Positions 52,440 through 60,340 are shown, counted from the stretch's first letter. The stretch: DNA of 64,000 bases from Oscillospiraceae bacterium (GCA_910575505.1 CAJTFK010000010.1:62001-126000); one strand, 5' to 3'. Translations and numbers: made by a program. Notes: generated by a model not told the origin, from the letters alone.

Positions 52440-53647
52440 AGGGGATTGTCAACCGTCTTCAGGGGCAGGTCCGGGTCCGGGTGGAGTGCGCGTTCCCGGA
52501 ACGGGTGCTGAACCTCTGCGGAGCCAGGGACCTGGCCTTTTGGGACCTTCAGTGGGAGTCCCCCAGCTCCTTCACCTGCCGCCTTTCCAGAGGGGACTGG
52601 CAGCGGCTCCGCCGGGCGGCGAAAAATCTGGACTGCACCCTGACGGCCCTGGGCCGGGAGGGGGTGCCCTATTTCCTGCTGCGCTTCCGCCACCGGCAGA
52701 CTCTGGCGGTGGGGCTGGTGCTCTGCGCCATGGGGCTGTTTCTGGGGTCCTTCTTCATCTGGGAGTTCCAGGTGGAGGGGAACGAGACGGTGCCCACGGA
52801 AAAAATCCTCCGGGCCCTGGAGAAAAACGACGTCCATATCGGTTCCTTCGGCCTGTCCCTGGACAACGAGGGCATCCGGAATCACGTGCTGCTGGATGTG
52901 CCGGAGCTGAGCTGGATTGCCGTCAACGTCTCCGGCTGCCGGGCCACAGTCCAGGTCCGGGAGCGGATCCCCGCCCCGGTACTCATTGACAAGCGGGTCC
53001 CCTCCAACCTGGTGGCCCGGCGGGCGGGGCTGGTGCTGGAGGTTCAGACCATGGGCGGCGTGGCCGCCGTGCTGCCCGGCTCCGCCGTGACGGAAGGGCA
53101 GCTGCTGATTTCCGGCGTGGAGGACACGGACACCGTGGGGGCCCGGGTGCTGGGGGGCATGGGAGAGGTGACGGCCCGGACCTGGTACACGCTGCGGACC
53201 GTCATGCCCCTGACGGCGGCGGAAAAGCGGTACACCGGGGAGGAGACCACCGGATTCTCCCTGATTTTTGGGACCCGGCGGATAAAATTCTTTTCAAACA
53301 GTAGCATTGACCGGGGGAATTGTGATAAAATGATGGAACGGATACCCTGGACTCTGTTCGGCATCCCCCTGCCCGTCACGCTGGAGCGGGAGACCTGGCG
53401 CTTTTATGAGACCGTTCCCGTTTCCCGCTCCGCCGCCCAGGCGGAGAAAACCGCCGAGGCGGTTTTGACGGAGCAGCTCCGCAGCATGGTGGACCCCTAC
53501 GGGACGGTGATCTCCACCCTGTGCGCCTCCCGGCAGCGGGGGGACGCGCTGGAGGTGACCCTGTCGGCGGAGTGCCGGGAGCGGATTGGCGAGAGCGTGC
53601 CGATTTATACGGAGCAGACGGGACAAACAGAAGAAGCGGGCTCCTGA
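52436..53647 (+). CDS. yqfD: Sporulation protein YqfD
   Basis: A 403-residue protein with an N-terminal cytoplasmic region, one membrane helix (about 90-108, LAVGLVLCAMGLFLGSFFIW) and a long extracytoplasmic part starting with a POTRA-like segment (FQVEGNETVPTEKILRALE). This is the usual YqfD layout. Coupled to yqfC by ATGA. Followed by phoH as in Bacillus. Confidence 0.9.
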   Translation: MKGIVNRLQGQVRVRVECAFPERVLNLCGARDLAFWDLQWESPSSFTCRLSRGDWQRLRRAAKNLDCTLTALGREGVPYFLLRFRHRQTLAVGLVLCAMGLFLGSFFIWEFQVEGNETVPTEKILRALEKNDVHIGSFGLSLDNEGIRNHVLLDVPELSWIAVNVSGCRATVQVRERIPAPVLIDKRVPSNLVARRAGLVLEVQTMGGVAAVLPGSAVTEGQLLISGVEDTDTVGARVLGGMGEVTARTWYTLRTVMPLTAAEKRYTGEETTGFSLIFGTRRIKFFSNSSIDRGNCDKMMERIPWTLFGIPLPVTLERETWRFYETVPVSRSAAQAEKTAEAVLTEQLRSMVDPYGTVISTLCASRQRGDALEVTLSAECRERIGESVPIYTEQTGQTEEAGS

Positions 53648-53673
53648 GCCCGCACGGAACTGGAGTGAAGCAG

Positions 53674-54639
53674 TTGGAACAAAGGATAAGCATTGAGCGG
53701 CTGGAGCAGGCCATCAACATTTTCGGCTCCTTCGACGAGAATATCCGGCTTTTGGAGCAGGAATTCTCCGTCGTTGTGGTGAACCGGGACAGTGAGCTGC
53801 GGGTGGAGGGAGAGCCGGAGAACGTGAGCCTGGCCTGCAAGGCCATTCAGGCTCTGCTGACCCTCTCCAGCCGGGGGGAGGCCATCGGGGAGCAAAATGT
53901 CCGCTATGTCATCAATATGGTCCGGGCAGGGAAGGAGGAGAAAATTGCCGAGCTCACCGGCGACGTCCTCTGCATCTCCGCCAAGGGCCGGCCCATCAAG
54001 CCCAAGACCATTGGACAGAAGGACTATATCGCATCCGTTCTGAAAAATACCGTCACCATCGGCGTGGGCCCCGCCGGTACGGGCAAGACCTATCTGGCGG
54101 TGGCCGCCGCCGTCATGGCCTTCCGGGACAAGCAGGTGAACCGCATCATCCTCACCCGCCCCGCCGTGGAGGCCGGGGAGCGGCTGGGTTTTCTGCCCGG
54201 CGACCTTCAGAGCAAGGTGGACCCCTACCTCCGCCCCCTGTACGACGCCCTGTTCGACATGCTGGGGGCGGAGACCTACCAGAAATATCTGGAGCGGGGG
54301 AACATCGAGGTGGCCCCCCTGGCCTATATGCGGGGCCGGACTCTGGACGACAGCTTCATCATCCTGGACGAGGCCCAGAACACCAGCCGGGAGCAGATGA
54401 AAATGTTCCTCACCCGTCTGGGCTTCGGCTCCAAAATCGTCATCACCGGCGACGCCACCCAGATCGACCTCCCCGACGGCAAGACCTCCGGCCTGAAGGA
54501 GGCCATGCGGGTTCTGCGGAACGTGGAGGGCGTGGGCATCTGCGAGCTGACCAACGCCGACGTGGTGCGACACGTCATGGTCCAGCGCATTGTCCAGGCC
54601 TATGAGGACTACGAGAAGCGGCGGAAAAAACAGCCATGA
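53674..54639 (+). CDS. phoH: PhoH-family ATPase
   Basis: 321 residues. A KH-like N-terminal segment (FSVVVVNRDSELRVEG) precedes the PhoH P-loop domain: Walker A GVGPAGTGKTYLA, TRPAVEAGERLGFLPGD, FIILDEAQN (Walker B) and ITGDATQIDLP. The protein is linked to RNA metabolism together with YbeY. The TTG at 53674 has GGAG eight bases upstream; a GTG at 53665 is an alternative. Part of yqfC-yqfD-phoH-orf-ybeY. Confidence 0.92.
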   Translation: MEQRISIERLEQAINIFGSFDENIRLLEQEFSVVVVNRDSELRVEGEPENVSLACKAIQALLTLSSRGEAIGEQNVRYVINMVRAGKEEKIAELTGDVLCISAKGRPIKPKTIGQKDYIASVLKNTVTIGVGPAGTGKTYLAVAAAVMAFRDKQVNRIILTRPAVEAGERLGFLPGDLQSKVDPYLRPLYDALFDMLGAETYQKYLERGNIEVAPLAYMRGRTLDDSFIILDEAQNTSREQMKMFLTRLGFGSKIVITGDATQIDLPDGKTSGLKEAMRVLRNVEGVGICELTNADVVRHVMVQRIVQAYEDYEKRRKKQP

Positions 54640-54676
54640 GCTGTGAGGTCTGCGGGAAACAGAGGAAAAAACGGAA

Positions 54677-55072
54677 ATGAGCTATGAGGTCTATCTGATG
54701 AAAACCGCCACCAACCAGGAAAAGGACCTGAGCGAGATCAAGGACGTGGAGCCCATGCCCTGCTGGCGGGAGCTGAAAACCATGCTGCGCCGCCGCTTCC
54801 CGGATCTCATCAGCGGCTATGCCCGGCTGGACGAGGGTATCGACTTCCCTGTCCTCAGCTCCCCGGACTACGCCCTGGAATTCAATCTGGCGGTGGACAG
54901 CGAGGACGAGCCCCTGACGGGCATCATGTTCTCCCGCCCCGGCATGGGGGAGCGCTGGGCCTATCCCCTGAAATTCCTGTGTGAGCTGCTGGACGCCCGC
55001 ATCGTGGACTGCGGCGACGGAGACTTCTGGGACTGGAAGCGTCTGCCCGATTGGATCAAAGACCACCTGTAA
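54677..55072 (+). CDS. Unknown 131-aa protein between phoH and ybeY
   Basis: Not recognised. A soluble acidic protein without signal or membrane segment: MSYEVYLMKTATNQ at the start, MPCWRELKTMLRRRFPDL, and a Trp-rich C-terminus (GDFWDWKRLPDWIKDHL). It sits where pgpH (yqfF), the c-di-AMP phosphodiesterase gene, lies in Bacillus. Twelve bases separate it from ybeY. RBS AGAGGAAAAAACGG is weak. Confidence 0.7.
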   Translation: MSYEVYLMKTATNQEKDLSEIKDVEPMPCWRELKTMLRRRFPDLISGYARLDEGIDFPVLSSPDYALEFNLAVDSEDEPLTGIMFSRPGMGERWAYPLKFLCELLDARIVDCGDGDFWDWKRLPDWIKDHL

Positions 55073-55084
55073 GGAGAGAGAACA

Positions 55085-55573
55085 ATGAAACGCCACTTTA
55101 TTCCCATCACCGCCGCCGTCCCCGGTGTCAGCGACAGCCGGAAGGCCTTCATCCGCAGGGTCATCCGCACCGCCCTGGCGGCGGAGGGGGTAGACTTCCC
55201 CTGCGAGGTGGACGTGCTGGTCACCGGCGACCGGGAAATCCGGGAGCTGAACCGGGAGACCCGGCAGGTGGACCGGTCCACCGATGTGCTGAGCTTCCCC
55301 GCCTTCGACCTCTGCCCCGGGGAGCTGCCCTCACCCGAGGACGCGGACCCCGGCACGGGGCTGGCGCCCCTGGGGGACGTCATGATTTCCATGGAGCACG
55401 TGGAGGCCCAGGCCAAAGAGTACGGCCATTCCGTCCGCCGGGAACTGGCCTACCTGACGGTCCACTCCGTCCTCCATCTGCTGGGCTATGACCACGTGGA
55501 CGAGGGGGAGATGAAACGGCAGATGCGGGCCCGGGAGGAAAACATCCTGGAGGAATTAGGAATTAAGAGTTGA
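55085..55573 (+). CDS. ybeY: Endoribonuclease YbeY (rRNA maturation)
   Basis: YbeY acts in 16S rRNA 3' processing and ribosome quality control. 162 residues with the zinc triad in TVHSVLHLLGYDH (HxxxHxxxxxH) and the preceding LGDVMISME and STDVLSFPAF motifs. It is the end of the phoH operon; era and the other usual followers are missing, and an accessory patch begins right after. Confidence 0.95.
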   Translation: MKRHFIPITAAVPGVSDSRKAFIRRVIRTALAAEGVDFPCEVDVLVTGDREIRELNRETRQVDRSTDVLSFPAFDLCPGELPSPEDADPGTGLAPLGDVMISMEHVEAQAKEYGHSVRRELAYLTVHSVLHLLGYDHVDEGEMKRQMRAREENILEELGIKS

Positions 55574-55590
55574 GAGTGAAGAGTGGAGAT

Positions 55591-55809
55591 TCAGTTATGG
55601 AAGCTGTCCGCTAAGCCTTTGCCGGTGCGGATGCCCAGCTGAAAGGCATGGAGGGCAATGAACTCGGCTGCTTTCTCATAGCTCTGCCGGTAAGGACGTT
55701 CCAGACTGTTTCTCAGCAGGTCGAGATCCGATTCGTATTCCTCCCCGGGCGCGGCGTCAATCCGGGGCTTGATGTACTGAGCATACAGCCATTTCATGAA
55801 ATCAGACAT
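55591..55809 (-). CDS. Small hypothetical protein, divergent to an XRE regulator
   Basis: 72 residues, not recognised with certainty: MSDFMKWLYAQYIKPRIDAAP, then a helical region YEKAAEFIALHAFQLGI. GGGAGG precedes the ATG. It is divergent from the XRE regulator at 55891. A duplicate of its first eight codons exists at 56120-56146. The pattern suggests a small gene controlled by the neighbouring repressor. Confidence 0.65.
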   Translation of the reverse strand: MSDFMKWLYAQYIKPRIDAAPGEEYESDLDLLRNSLERPYRQSYEKAAEFIALHAFQLGIRTGKGLADSFHN

Positions 55810-55859
55810 ATTTTCCTCCCTTTACAAAACTGATTAGTTGTGCCATACTCATATAGTAA

Positions 55860-55879
55860 CACAACTTCCTGGGTGTGTC
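55860..55879. promoter_or_regulatory. Candidate operator upstream of XRE regulator 1
   Basis: CACAA...TTCCT...GTGTC, imperfect palindrome with CACA/TGTG arms, in the same position and of the same length as the perfect palindrome before the second regulator. Confidence 0.45.
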
Positions 55880-55890
55880 AAGAGGTGACT

Positions 55891-56103
55891 ATGAAAATAC
55901 AGATAAAAGAAAGATTACGCGAGCTGAGAAGCGAGGAATGTGAAACTCAGGTGCAGGTTGCTGAGGATATTGGTATATTGGAACAGCAATATCAGAAGTA
56001 TGAACGGGGCGCGAGCATTCCGGGCGTTGAAATTCTCTGGAAGCTGGCGGACCACTTTGGTGTTACGGTCGATTATCTGATTGGCCGGTCCGACCAGCGG
56101 TAA
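55891..56103 (+). CDS. XRE-family HTH regulator 1
   Basis: A 70-residue Cro/CI-type helix-turn-helix protein: LRELRSEECETQVQVAEDIGILEQQYQKYERG, then GVTVDYLIGRSDQR at the C-terminus. It has no second domain. ATG at 55891 follows AGAGGTGACT. It is a paralogue of the regulator at 56242, with an identical GRSD ending style. Confidence 0.85.
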   Translation: MKIQIKERLRELRSEECETQVQVAEDIGILEQQYQKYERGASIPGVEILWKLADHFGVTVDYLIGRSDQR

Positions 56104-56119
56104 GGGCATTAAAGCGAAT

Positions 56120-56146
56120 TTAGAGCCATTTCATGAAATCAGACAT
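56120..56146 (-). pseudogene. Remnant of a duplicated small gene (first 8 codons)
   Basis: On the reverse strand an ATG opens MSDFMKWL and then a TAA stop. These are exactly the first eight residues of the 72-residue protein at 55591-55809; 23 bases are identical (56124-56146 and 55787-55809). It is the stump left when the second copy of the gene was lost. Confidence 0.8.
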
Positions 56147-56210
56147 TTTTTGGAGCCACCTTTCAAAAAAGATTTGAAGACAAAGTTTAGTTGGTGTATA
56201 TTTAACATAT

Positions 56211-56228
56211 CACAAAGTTTCCTTTGTG
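56211..56228. promoter_or_regulatory. Perfect palindromic operator upstream of XRE regulator 2
   Basis: CACAAAG-TTTC-CTTTGTG, 7-bp arms, 13 bases before the ATG of the second XRE gene. Likely autoregulatory site. Confidence 0.55.
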
Positions 56229-56241
56229 TCAAGAGGTTTGC

Positions 56242-56454
56242 ATGGGACAAATAATCAGTCAACGAATAAAAGAACTGCGCAAAGCGGCAAAGGAGACCCA
56301 AGTGCAGGTTGCCGCCGCAATTGGCGTTACAGAACAGTATTATCAAAAGTTGGAGTATGGGGAAAATCTTCCGGGAATTGAAAACGCCTGGAAGCTGGCG
56401 GACCATTTCGGGGTGTCTATCGACTATCTGGTGGGCCGGTCGGATGAACGGTAG
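56242..56454 (+). CDS. XRE-family HTH regulator 2
   Basis: A 70-residue HTH protein, paralogue of the one at 55891: IKELRKAAKETQVQVAAAIGVTEQYYQKLEYG and VSIDYLVGRSDER. ATG follows AGAGG. Its divergent partner gene is reduced to a stump. Confidence 0.85.
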   Translation: MGQIISQRIKELRKAAKETQVQVAAAIGVTEQYYQKLEYGENLPGIENAWKLADHFGVSIDYLVGRSDER

Positions 56455-56821
56455 GGGGCGGACGAAAAAAAATTTTGCCCCCATTGCACGGGGACGTGCA
56501 ACGAAGGGGCAAAGGATGTCCAGCAATAAGCGAAGGCCCGCCGAGAACGGCAGCGACCCGCGCCCTGTGATCAGCGTAATGAATGCGGAGCAGGGCGGGA
56601 CGAGCACCAGGGAGGCGGGCAGAGAAGCAGAGAAGTGAAAAAACAGACAGGCCAGCGGCAGCGAAAAGAGAAGGGCGGGCCTTGCGCCGACCTCCAAAGC
56701 CCCCGCCCGCACGTCGTCGTCGCAAGCTGCACATCCCTCGCCCGCGCCGTCAAAAACTGCGCTCCATTCCGTCCGGTTTCGCCGGACATCCATTCCGCTC
56801 CGTTTCCTCCGGCTTTCCCCC

Positions 56822-56926
56822 GCCGCAAACACTCCGTTGGTTTGCGGCAGAGGCCCCAGGTTTGGGACAGGTCTCGTCCGTTCCGCTGCGCCTCCTCTCC
56901 CTCCGCAACCACTTCGTTGGGTTGCG
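56822..56926 (+). repeat. Pair of related stem-loops
   Basis: CGCAAAC-ACTCCGTTG-GTTTGCG (56824-56846) and CGCAACC-ACTTCGTTG-GGTTGCG (56904-56926) share the loop except one base and have a compensatory stem change (A-T to C-G), so base pairing seems conserved. Confidence 0.65.
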
Positions 56927-56952
56927 TCGGGGTGGGGCCGTGTCATAAAAAT

Positions 56953-57026
56953 CCCCCGTTATCGGGGGGATTCAGGGGGGTGTCCCCCCCGACGGGGATT
57001 CCAAAGGGGCTGGCCCCTTTGGGCCC
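56953..57026 (+). repeat. Dispersed three-hairpin repeat, copy 2
   Basis: Same orientation and hairpin order as copy 1 at 21363-21447. Confidence 0.85.
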
Positions 57027-57150
57027 CTGCGGCAGCGGCCCTCCGCCGGGAGACGTACCCCGCGGCAGCGGCCCTCACGGGAGTGAATCCCCGCGAGGGC
57101 GGATGGACCAAACCAGCCCCTTGGGCATAGACTGTTTCGAGGTGATCGAA

Positions 57151-57465
57151 ATGGTAATGCTGCAAGACGGCGTGCTGGCCTTTTTGTCCGCCGTGGGCCT
57201 GACGGCGCTGGTCTGGGTCATCGGCGGGGCCCTGCTCCATGTGGGCCGGCCCGAGATTCCGGGTCTTTTGCTGGTGCTGCCCCTGCGGGGGGAGGCCCTG
57301 GCCATGGAGGCAGACGTGCGGGAGCTCCGGCGCGTCCAGAGCGGACTGCCGGGGTCGAAAATCATTTTGGAGGACCACGGCCTGACGGAGGACGCCCGGT
57401 GTCTGGCCCGGTACCTGGCGGACCGGGAGGAGGGCGCGGAGCTGGTGCGGGCCGGGGAGCGCTGA
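57151..57465 (+). CDS. Small membrane-anchored protein upstream of recD2 (unknown)
   Basis: 104 residues. One membrane helix at about 9-29 (VLAFLSAVGLTALVWVIGGAL), then a soluble part GLLLVLPLRGEALAMEADVREL and a helical end DARCLARYLADREEGAELV. Not recognised. ATG at 57151 follows GAGGTGATC, an adequate RBS. It is 51 bases upstream of recD2 and likely co-transcribed. Confidence 0.65.
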   Translation: MVMLQDGVLAFLSAVGLTALVWVIGGALLHVGRPEIPGLLLVLPLRGEALAMEADVRELRRVQSGLPGSKIILEDHGLTEDARCLARYLADREEGAELVRAGER

Positions 57466-57516
57466 GGGATGCCGGAAGCCGCCGGGAAGATTTGAAAAGA
57501 GAGAGGACGCCGAGAC

Positions 57517-59727
57517 ATGGAAGAGCTGATTTGCCGGGAGGGCACCGTACATAGCGTAATCTTTCAGAACGCCGAAAACGGCTACACGGTGCTCCGCCTC
57601 CTCACCGAGGAGGGGGAGGCCGTGACCGTGGTGGGCTGCATCCCCTGCGCGGCTCCCGGCGAACACCTGACGGTGAACGGCGTGGTGGAGCAGCACCCCC
57701 AGCATGGGGAGCAGCTCCGGGCCACGGAGCTGGAGCGGAGCCTGCCGGAGGACGAGGAGGAGATTTTCAGTTATCTGTCCTCCGGCGTCTGCAAGGGGGT
57801 GGGCCCCGCCACCGCCCGGAACATCGTGGAGCGCTTCGGCGCGGAGACCTTCGACATTCTGGAGCAGGAGCCGGAGCGTCTGACCGGCGTCCGGGGCGTC
57901 ACCGCCCGGAAGGCCCAGGAGATTGCCCAGAGCTTCCGCCTCCACATGGGCCTGCGGCGGCTGATGGCCTTTCTGGCCCGGTACGGCCTGCCGCCGGTGC
58001 TGGCCATGCGCCTGCGCCAGCGCTACGGAGACGGCGCCCTGGAGAAGGTGCGGGCGAACCCCTATCTTCTGTCCGGCGACGACTGCGGCGTGGCCTTCTC
58101 CGTCACCGACGAAATGGCTATGAGCATGGGGATGCCCGCCGACAGCGGCCAGCGGCTTCAGGCGGCGGTGCTCTTCGAGCTCAGCCACAACGAGAGCAAC
58201 GGCCACGTCTTCCTGCCCCGGAACAAGCTGATTTCCGCCACGGCCCAGCTGCTGGACTGCGGCGGGGACCAGCCGGAGGCGGCCCTGGACGCCTTGGTGG
58301 ACCGGGGCGAGGTGGTGCAGGAGCGGGTGGCCAACGTGGAGGCCTGCTATCTGAAGCGCCTGTGGGAGGCGGAGCAGGGGGTCCAGCTGCGGCTGGACGC
58401 TCTGCTGGCGGCGGAGCCGGACGTCAGGGCCGACGCCGCCCATGTGGCGGACGAGCTGGAGCAGAGCCAGGGCATCACCTACGCCCCCCGGCAGAGGCAG
58501 GCCGTGGAGCTGGCGGCCCGGGAAAACGTGCTGATTCTCACCGGCGGACCCGGCACCGGCAAGACCACCACCGTACGGGCCATTGTGGCCCTGTTCCGGC
58601 GGATGGGGCTGGACATTGTGCTGGCGGCTCCCACAGGCCGGGCGGCCAAGCGCATGAGCGAGCTGACGGATCAGGAGGCCCAGACGGTCCACCGCCTTCT
58701 TGGAATGACCTGGAGCGAGGACACCCAGCAGGTTGTGTTCACCAAGACGGAAAAGGAGCCCCTGGAGGCGGACGCCGTCATTGTGGATGAGATGTCCATG
58801 GTGGACCTGCCCCTGTTCGCGGCCCTGCTCCGGGCTCTGCGGCCCGGCACCCGGCTGGTGATGGTGGGGGACGCGGACCAGCTGCCCTCGGTGGGGGCGG
58901 GCAACGTGTTTTCCGACCTGATCCGCAGCCAGCGGGTAGCGGTGGTGCGGCTGCTGGACGTCTTCCGGCAGGCGGAGCGCTCCGCCATCATCCGCAACGC
59001 CCACGCCGTGAACCTGGGCCAGACCCTGGACCTGTCCAGCAATCAGGGGGATTTCTTCTACCTCTGCCGCCGGGACCCGGAGCGGACGGTGTCCACGGTG
59101 GTGGAGCTGTGCAAAACCCGCCTGCCCGGCAAGATGGGGATTCCCGCCGATCAGATTCAGGTGCTGACTCCCACACGGAAGGGGCCCAGCGGCACCGTCA
59201 GCCTCAACCGTCTGCTTCAGGAGGCCCTGAACCCCAGGGAGAAGGGGAAGCGGGAAATACTCTGGGGCGAGCGTCTGTTTCGGGAGGGGGACAGGGTGAT
59301 GCAGACCCGGAACGACTACGACGTGCTGTGGGAGCGGGAGGACGGAACCGCCGGAACGGGGATGTTCAACGGCGACGTGGGCCGGATTGTCCGGATTGAC
59401 GACTCCGGCGAGTGGCTGGAGCTGGATTTTGACGGGCGGCGGGCGGTCTACGCCGCCGAGCAGCTGAACGAGGTGGACCTGGCCTATGCCCAGACCGTCC
59501 ACAAGGCCCAGGGCAGCGAGTACCGCTGTGTGGTTCTGGCGGCCATGCCGGCGGCACAGTCCCTGATGGTCCGGGGGGTGCTGTACACCGCCCTGACTCG
59601 GGCCAGGGAGCTGCTGGTGGTGGTGGGGGACGACGCGGCCATCCGGGCCATGGCGGCCAACGACCGGCGGCAGCGGCGCTATTCCGGCCTGCGGTGGCGG
59701 CTGGCCAACTCTCCGGCGGCTCACTGA
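57517..59727 (+). CDS. recD2: ATP-dependent DNA helicase RecD2
   Basis: A superfamily 1B 5'-3' helicase acting in repair and fork restart, not part of RecBCD. 736 residues: an N-terminal OB-like domain, helix-hairpin-helix region (KGVGPATARNIVERFG, about 90-105), Walker A ILTGGPGTGKTTT (about 344-356), Walker B IVDEMSMVD, GDADQLPSVGAG, and the C-terminal VDLAYAQTVHKAQGSEY and YTALTRARELL. Start ATG with AGAGAGGACG upstream. Confidence 0.93.
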   Translation: MEELICREGTVHSVIFQNAENGYTVLRLLTEEGEAVTVVGCIPCAAPGEHLTVNGVVEQHPQHGEQLRATELERSLPEDEEEIFSYLSSGVCKGVGPATARNIVERFGAETFDILEQEPERLTGVRGVTARKAQEIAQSFRLHMGLRRLMAFLARYGLPPVLAMRLRQRYGDGALEKVRANPYLLSGDDCGVAFSVTDEMAMSMGMPADSGQRLQAAVLFELSHNESNGHVFLPRNKLISATAQLLDCGGDQPEAALDALVDRGEVVQERVANVEACYLKRLWEAEQGVQLRLDALLAAEPDVRADAAHVADELEQSQGITYAPRQRQAVELAARENVLILTGGPGTGKTTTVRAIVALFRRMGLDIVLAAPTGRAAKRMSELTDQEAQTVHRLLGMTWSEDTQQVVFTKTEKEPLEADAVIVDEMSMVDLPLFAALLRALRPGTRLVMVGDADQLPSVGAGNVFSDLIRSQRVAVVRLLDVFRQAERSAIIRNAHAVNLGQTLDLSSNQGDFFYLCRRDPERTVSTVVELCKTRLPGKMGIPADQIQVLTPTRKGPSGTVSLNRLLQEALNPREKGKREILWGERLFREGDRVMQTRNDYDVLWEREDGTAGTGMFNGDVGRIVRIDDSGEWLELDFDGRRAVYAAEQLNEVDLAYAQTVHKAQGSEYRCVVLAAMPAAQSLMVRGVLYTALTRARELLVVVGDDAAIRAMAANDRRQRRYSGLRWRLANSPAAH

Positions 59728-59771
59728 GATGCGGAGTTTCCTGCATGTTTTGTTTTCCCTCCTTTCTTGGT

Positions 59772-59868
59772 GTTGTCACCTTGTTGCCTTATTATAGAGT
59801 GTTGCCACCTGGTTGTCAATAACTTTACAAAAAAATTTTTGGTGCTATTATGTTGTCATTTAGCCAAC
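59772..59868. promoter_or_regulatory. Phased GTTGYC repeats upstream of the RHH regulator
   Basis: GTTG[T/C]C copies start at 59772, 59783, 59801, 59812 and 59852. The first two pairs are each 11 bp apart, one helical turn, and 29 bp separates the pairs. A reverse partial GCCAAC follows at 59863. TTTACA (59824-59829)-16 bp-TATTAT (59846-59851) is a possible forward promoter for the RHH gene. Confidence 0.6.
59791..59819 (-). promoter_or_regulatory. Consensus sigma-A promoter pointing back into recD2
   Basis: Reverse strand: TTGACA (59814-59819), exactly 17 bases, TATAAT (59791-59796). Three of the GTTGYC repeats overlap or abut it. A reverse AAGGAGGG and ATG lie at about 59746-59768, but the frame behind is antisense to the 3' end of recD2. 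Confidence 0.7.
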
Positions 59869-59884
59869 AGAGGAGGGCCTTTGT

Positions 59885-60082
59885 ATGCCATCAAAACTGC
59901 CGCACTATGCCCTGCGTATTCCCTCCGAAATTATGGACAAGCTGAAATACATTGCGGACCGCTCTGGACGTTCTGCCAACAAGGAGATTGAACAGCTGAT
60001 TATCCGGCACATTGAGGCTTGGGAACAGGCGCACGGGCCCATTTTGTTTGATGACGGTTTCGTTCCCCGTTCCAGATCGTAA
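59885..60082 (+). CDS. Ribbon-helix-helix (Arc/CopG-like) DNA-binding protein
   Basis: A 65-residue protein with an RHH fold: strand HYALRIPSEI, helix MDKLKYIADRSG, helix SANKEIEQLIIRHIEAWE. Proteins of this type bind tandem direct repeats as dimers of dimers, which fits the phased repeats upstream. GAGGAGG precedes the ATG. No toxin gene is adjacent, so it may be a simple repressor or an orphaned antitoxin. Confidence 0.82.
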   Translation: MPSKLPHYALRIPSEIMDKLKYIADRSGRSANKEIEQLIIRHIEAWEQAHGPILFDDGFVPRSRS

Positions 60083-60262
60083 CGGCCTTGCAGTGCCGCA
60101 CGCAGGGGGCGGCGCGGGAAAAAGCAGAAACCGCCACCCGGCACGGTGACGGTTTCCTTGCGAAACTGTAAAACTTAGCATGGGCTAACCGCTTGCCGCA
60201 GCGCCCTTATATATGCATTATACACCGCCGGTTCCGGCGTGTCAAGGATGAATTAAGGGTCT

Positions 60263-60287
60263 GGCCGGGACAGAGCCCGGCCCCTAC
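60263..60287 (+). repeat. Dispersed GC palindrome, copy 2
   Basis: GGCCGGG-ACAGA-GCCCGGCC followed by CCTAC, matching the element at 50883-50909. Confidence 0.8.
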
Positions 60288-60300
60288 AAAAAAATATGCG

Positions 60301-60340
60301 AAACAGGAGCTTTTCGGAGACGGAAAGCTCTTGTTTTTTA
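60301..60340 (+). terminator. Rho-independent terminator
   Basis: A 15-bp stem with two G-T pairs (60301-60315 with 60322-60336), six-base loop, and a T run at the 3' side. Confidence 0.8.

Larger units (their letters stand above)
56455..57150. other. Non-coding accessory stretch with hairpin repeats
   Basis: About 700 bases without a supported gene. It holds GTCCGG/CCGGAC at 56771-56787, two related hairpins at 56822-56848 and 56904-56926, and a dispersed three-hairpin repeat at 56953-57026. Open frames here lack RBS and have the low-complexity look of GC-rich antisense. Confidence 0.6.

Noticed and set aside
56131..56946. A 271-residue reverse frame in the accessory patch
   Set aside because: It runs antisense through an XRE gene and hairpin repeats, without RBS or recognisable domain.
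56959..59724. A 921-residue reverse frame opposite recD2
   Set aside because: Antisense to RecD2 with all helicase motifs; His/Gly/Pro-rich without domains.
59366..59746. A protein behind the consensus reverse promoter near recD2
   Set aside because: Despite RBS and ATG the product is Pro/Arg-rich antisense of the RecD2 C-terminus; the promoter is reported, not a gene.
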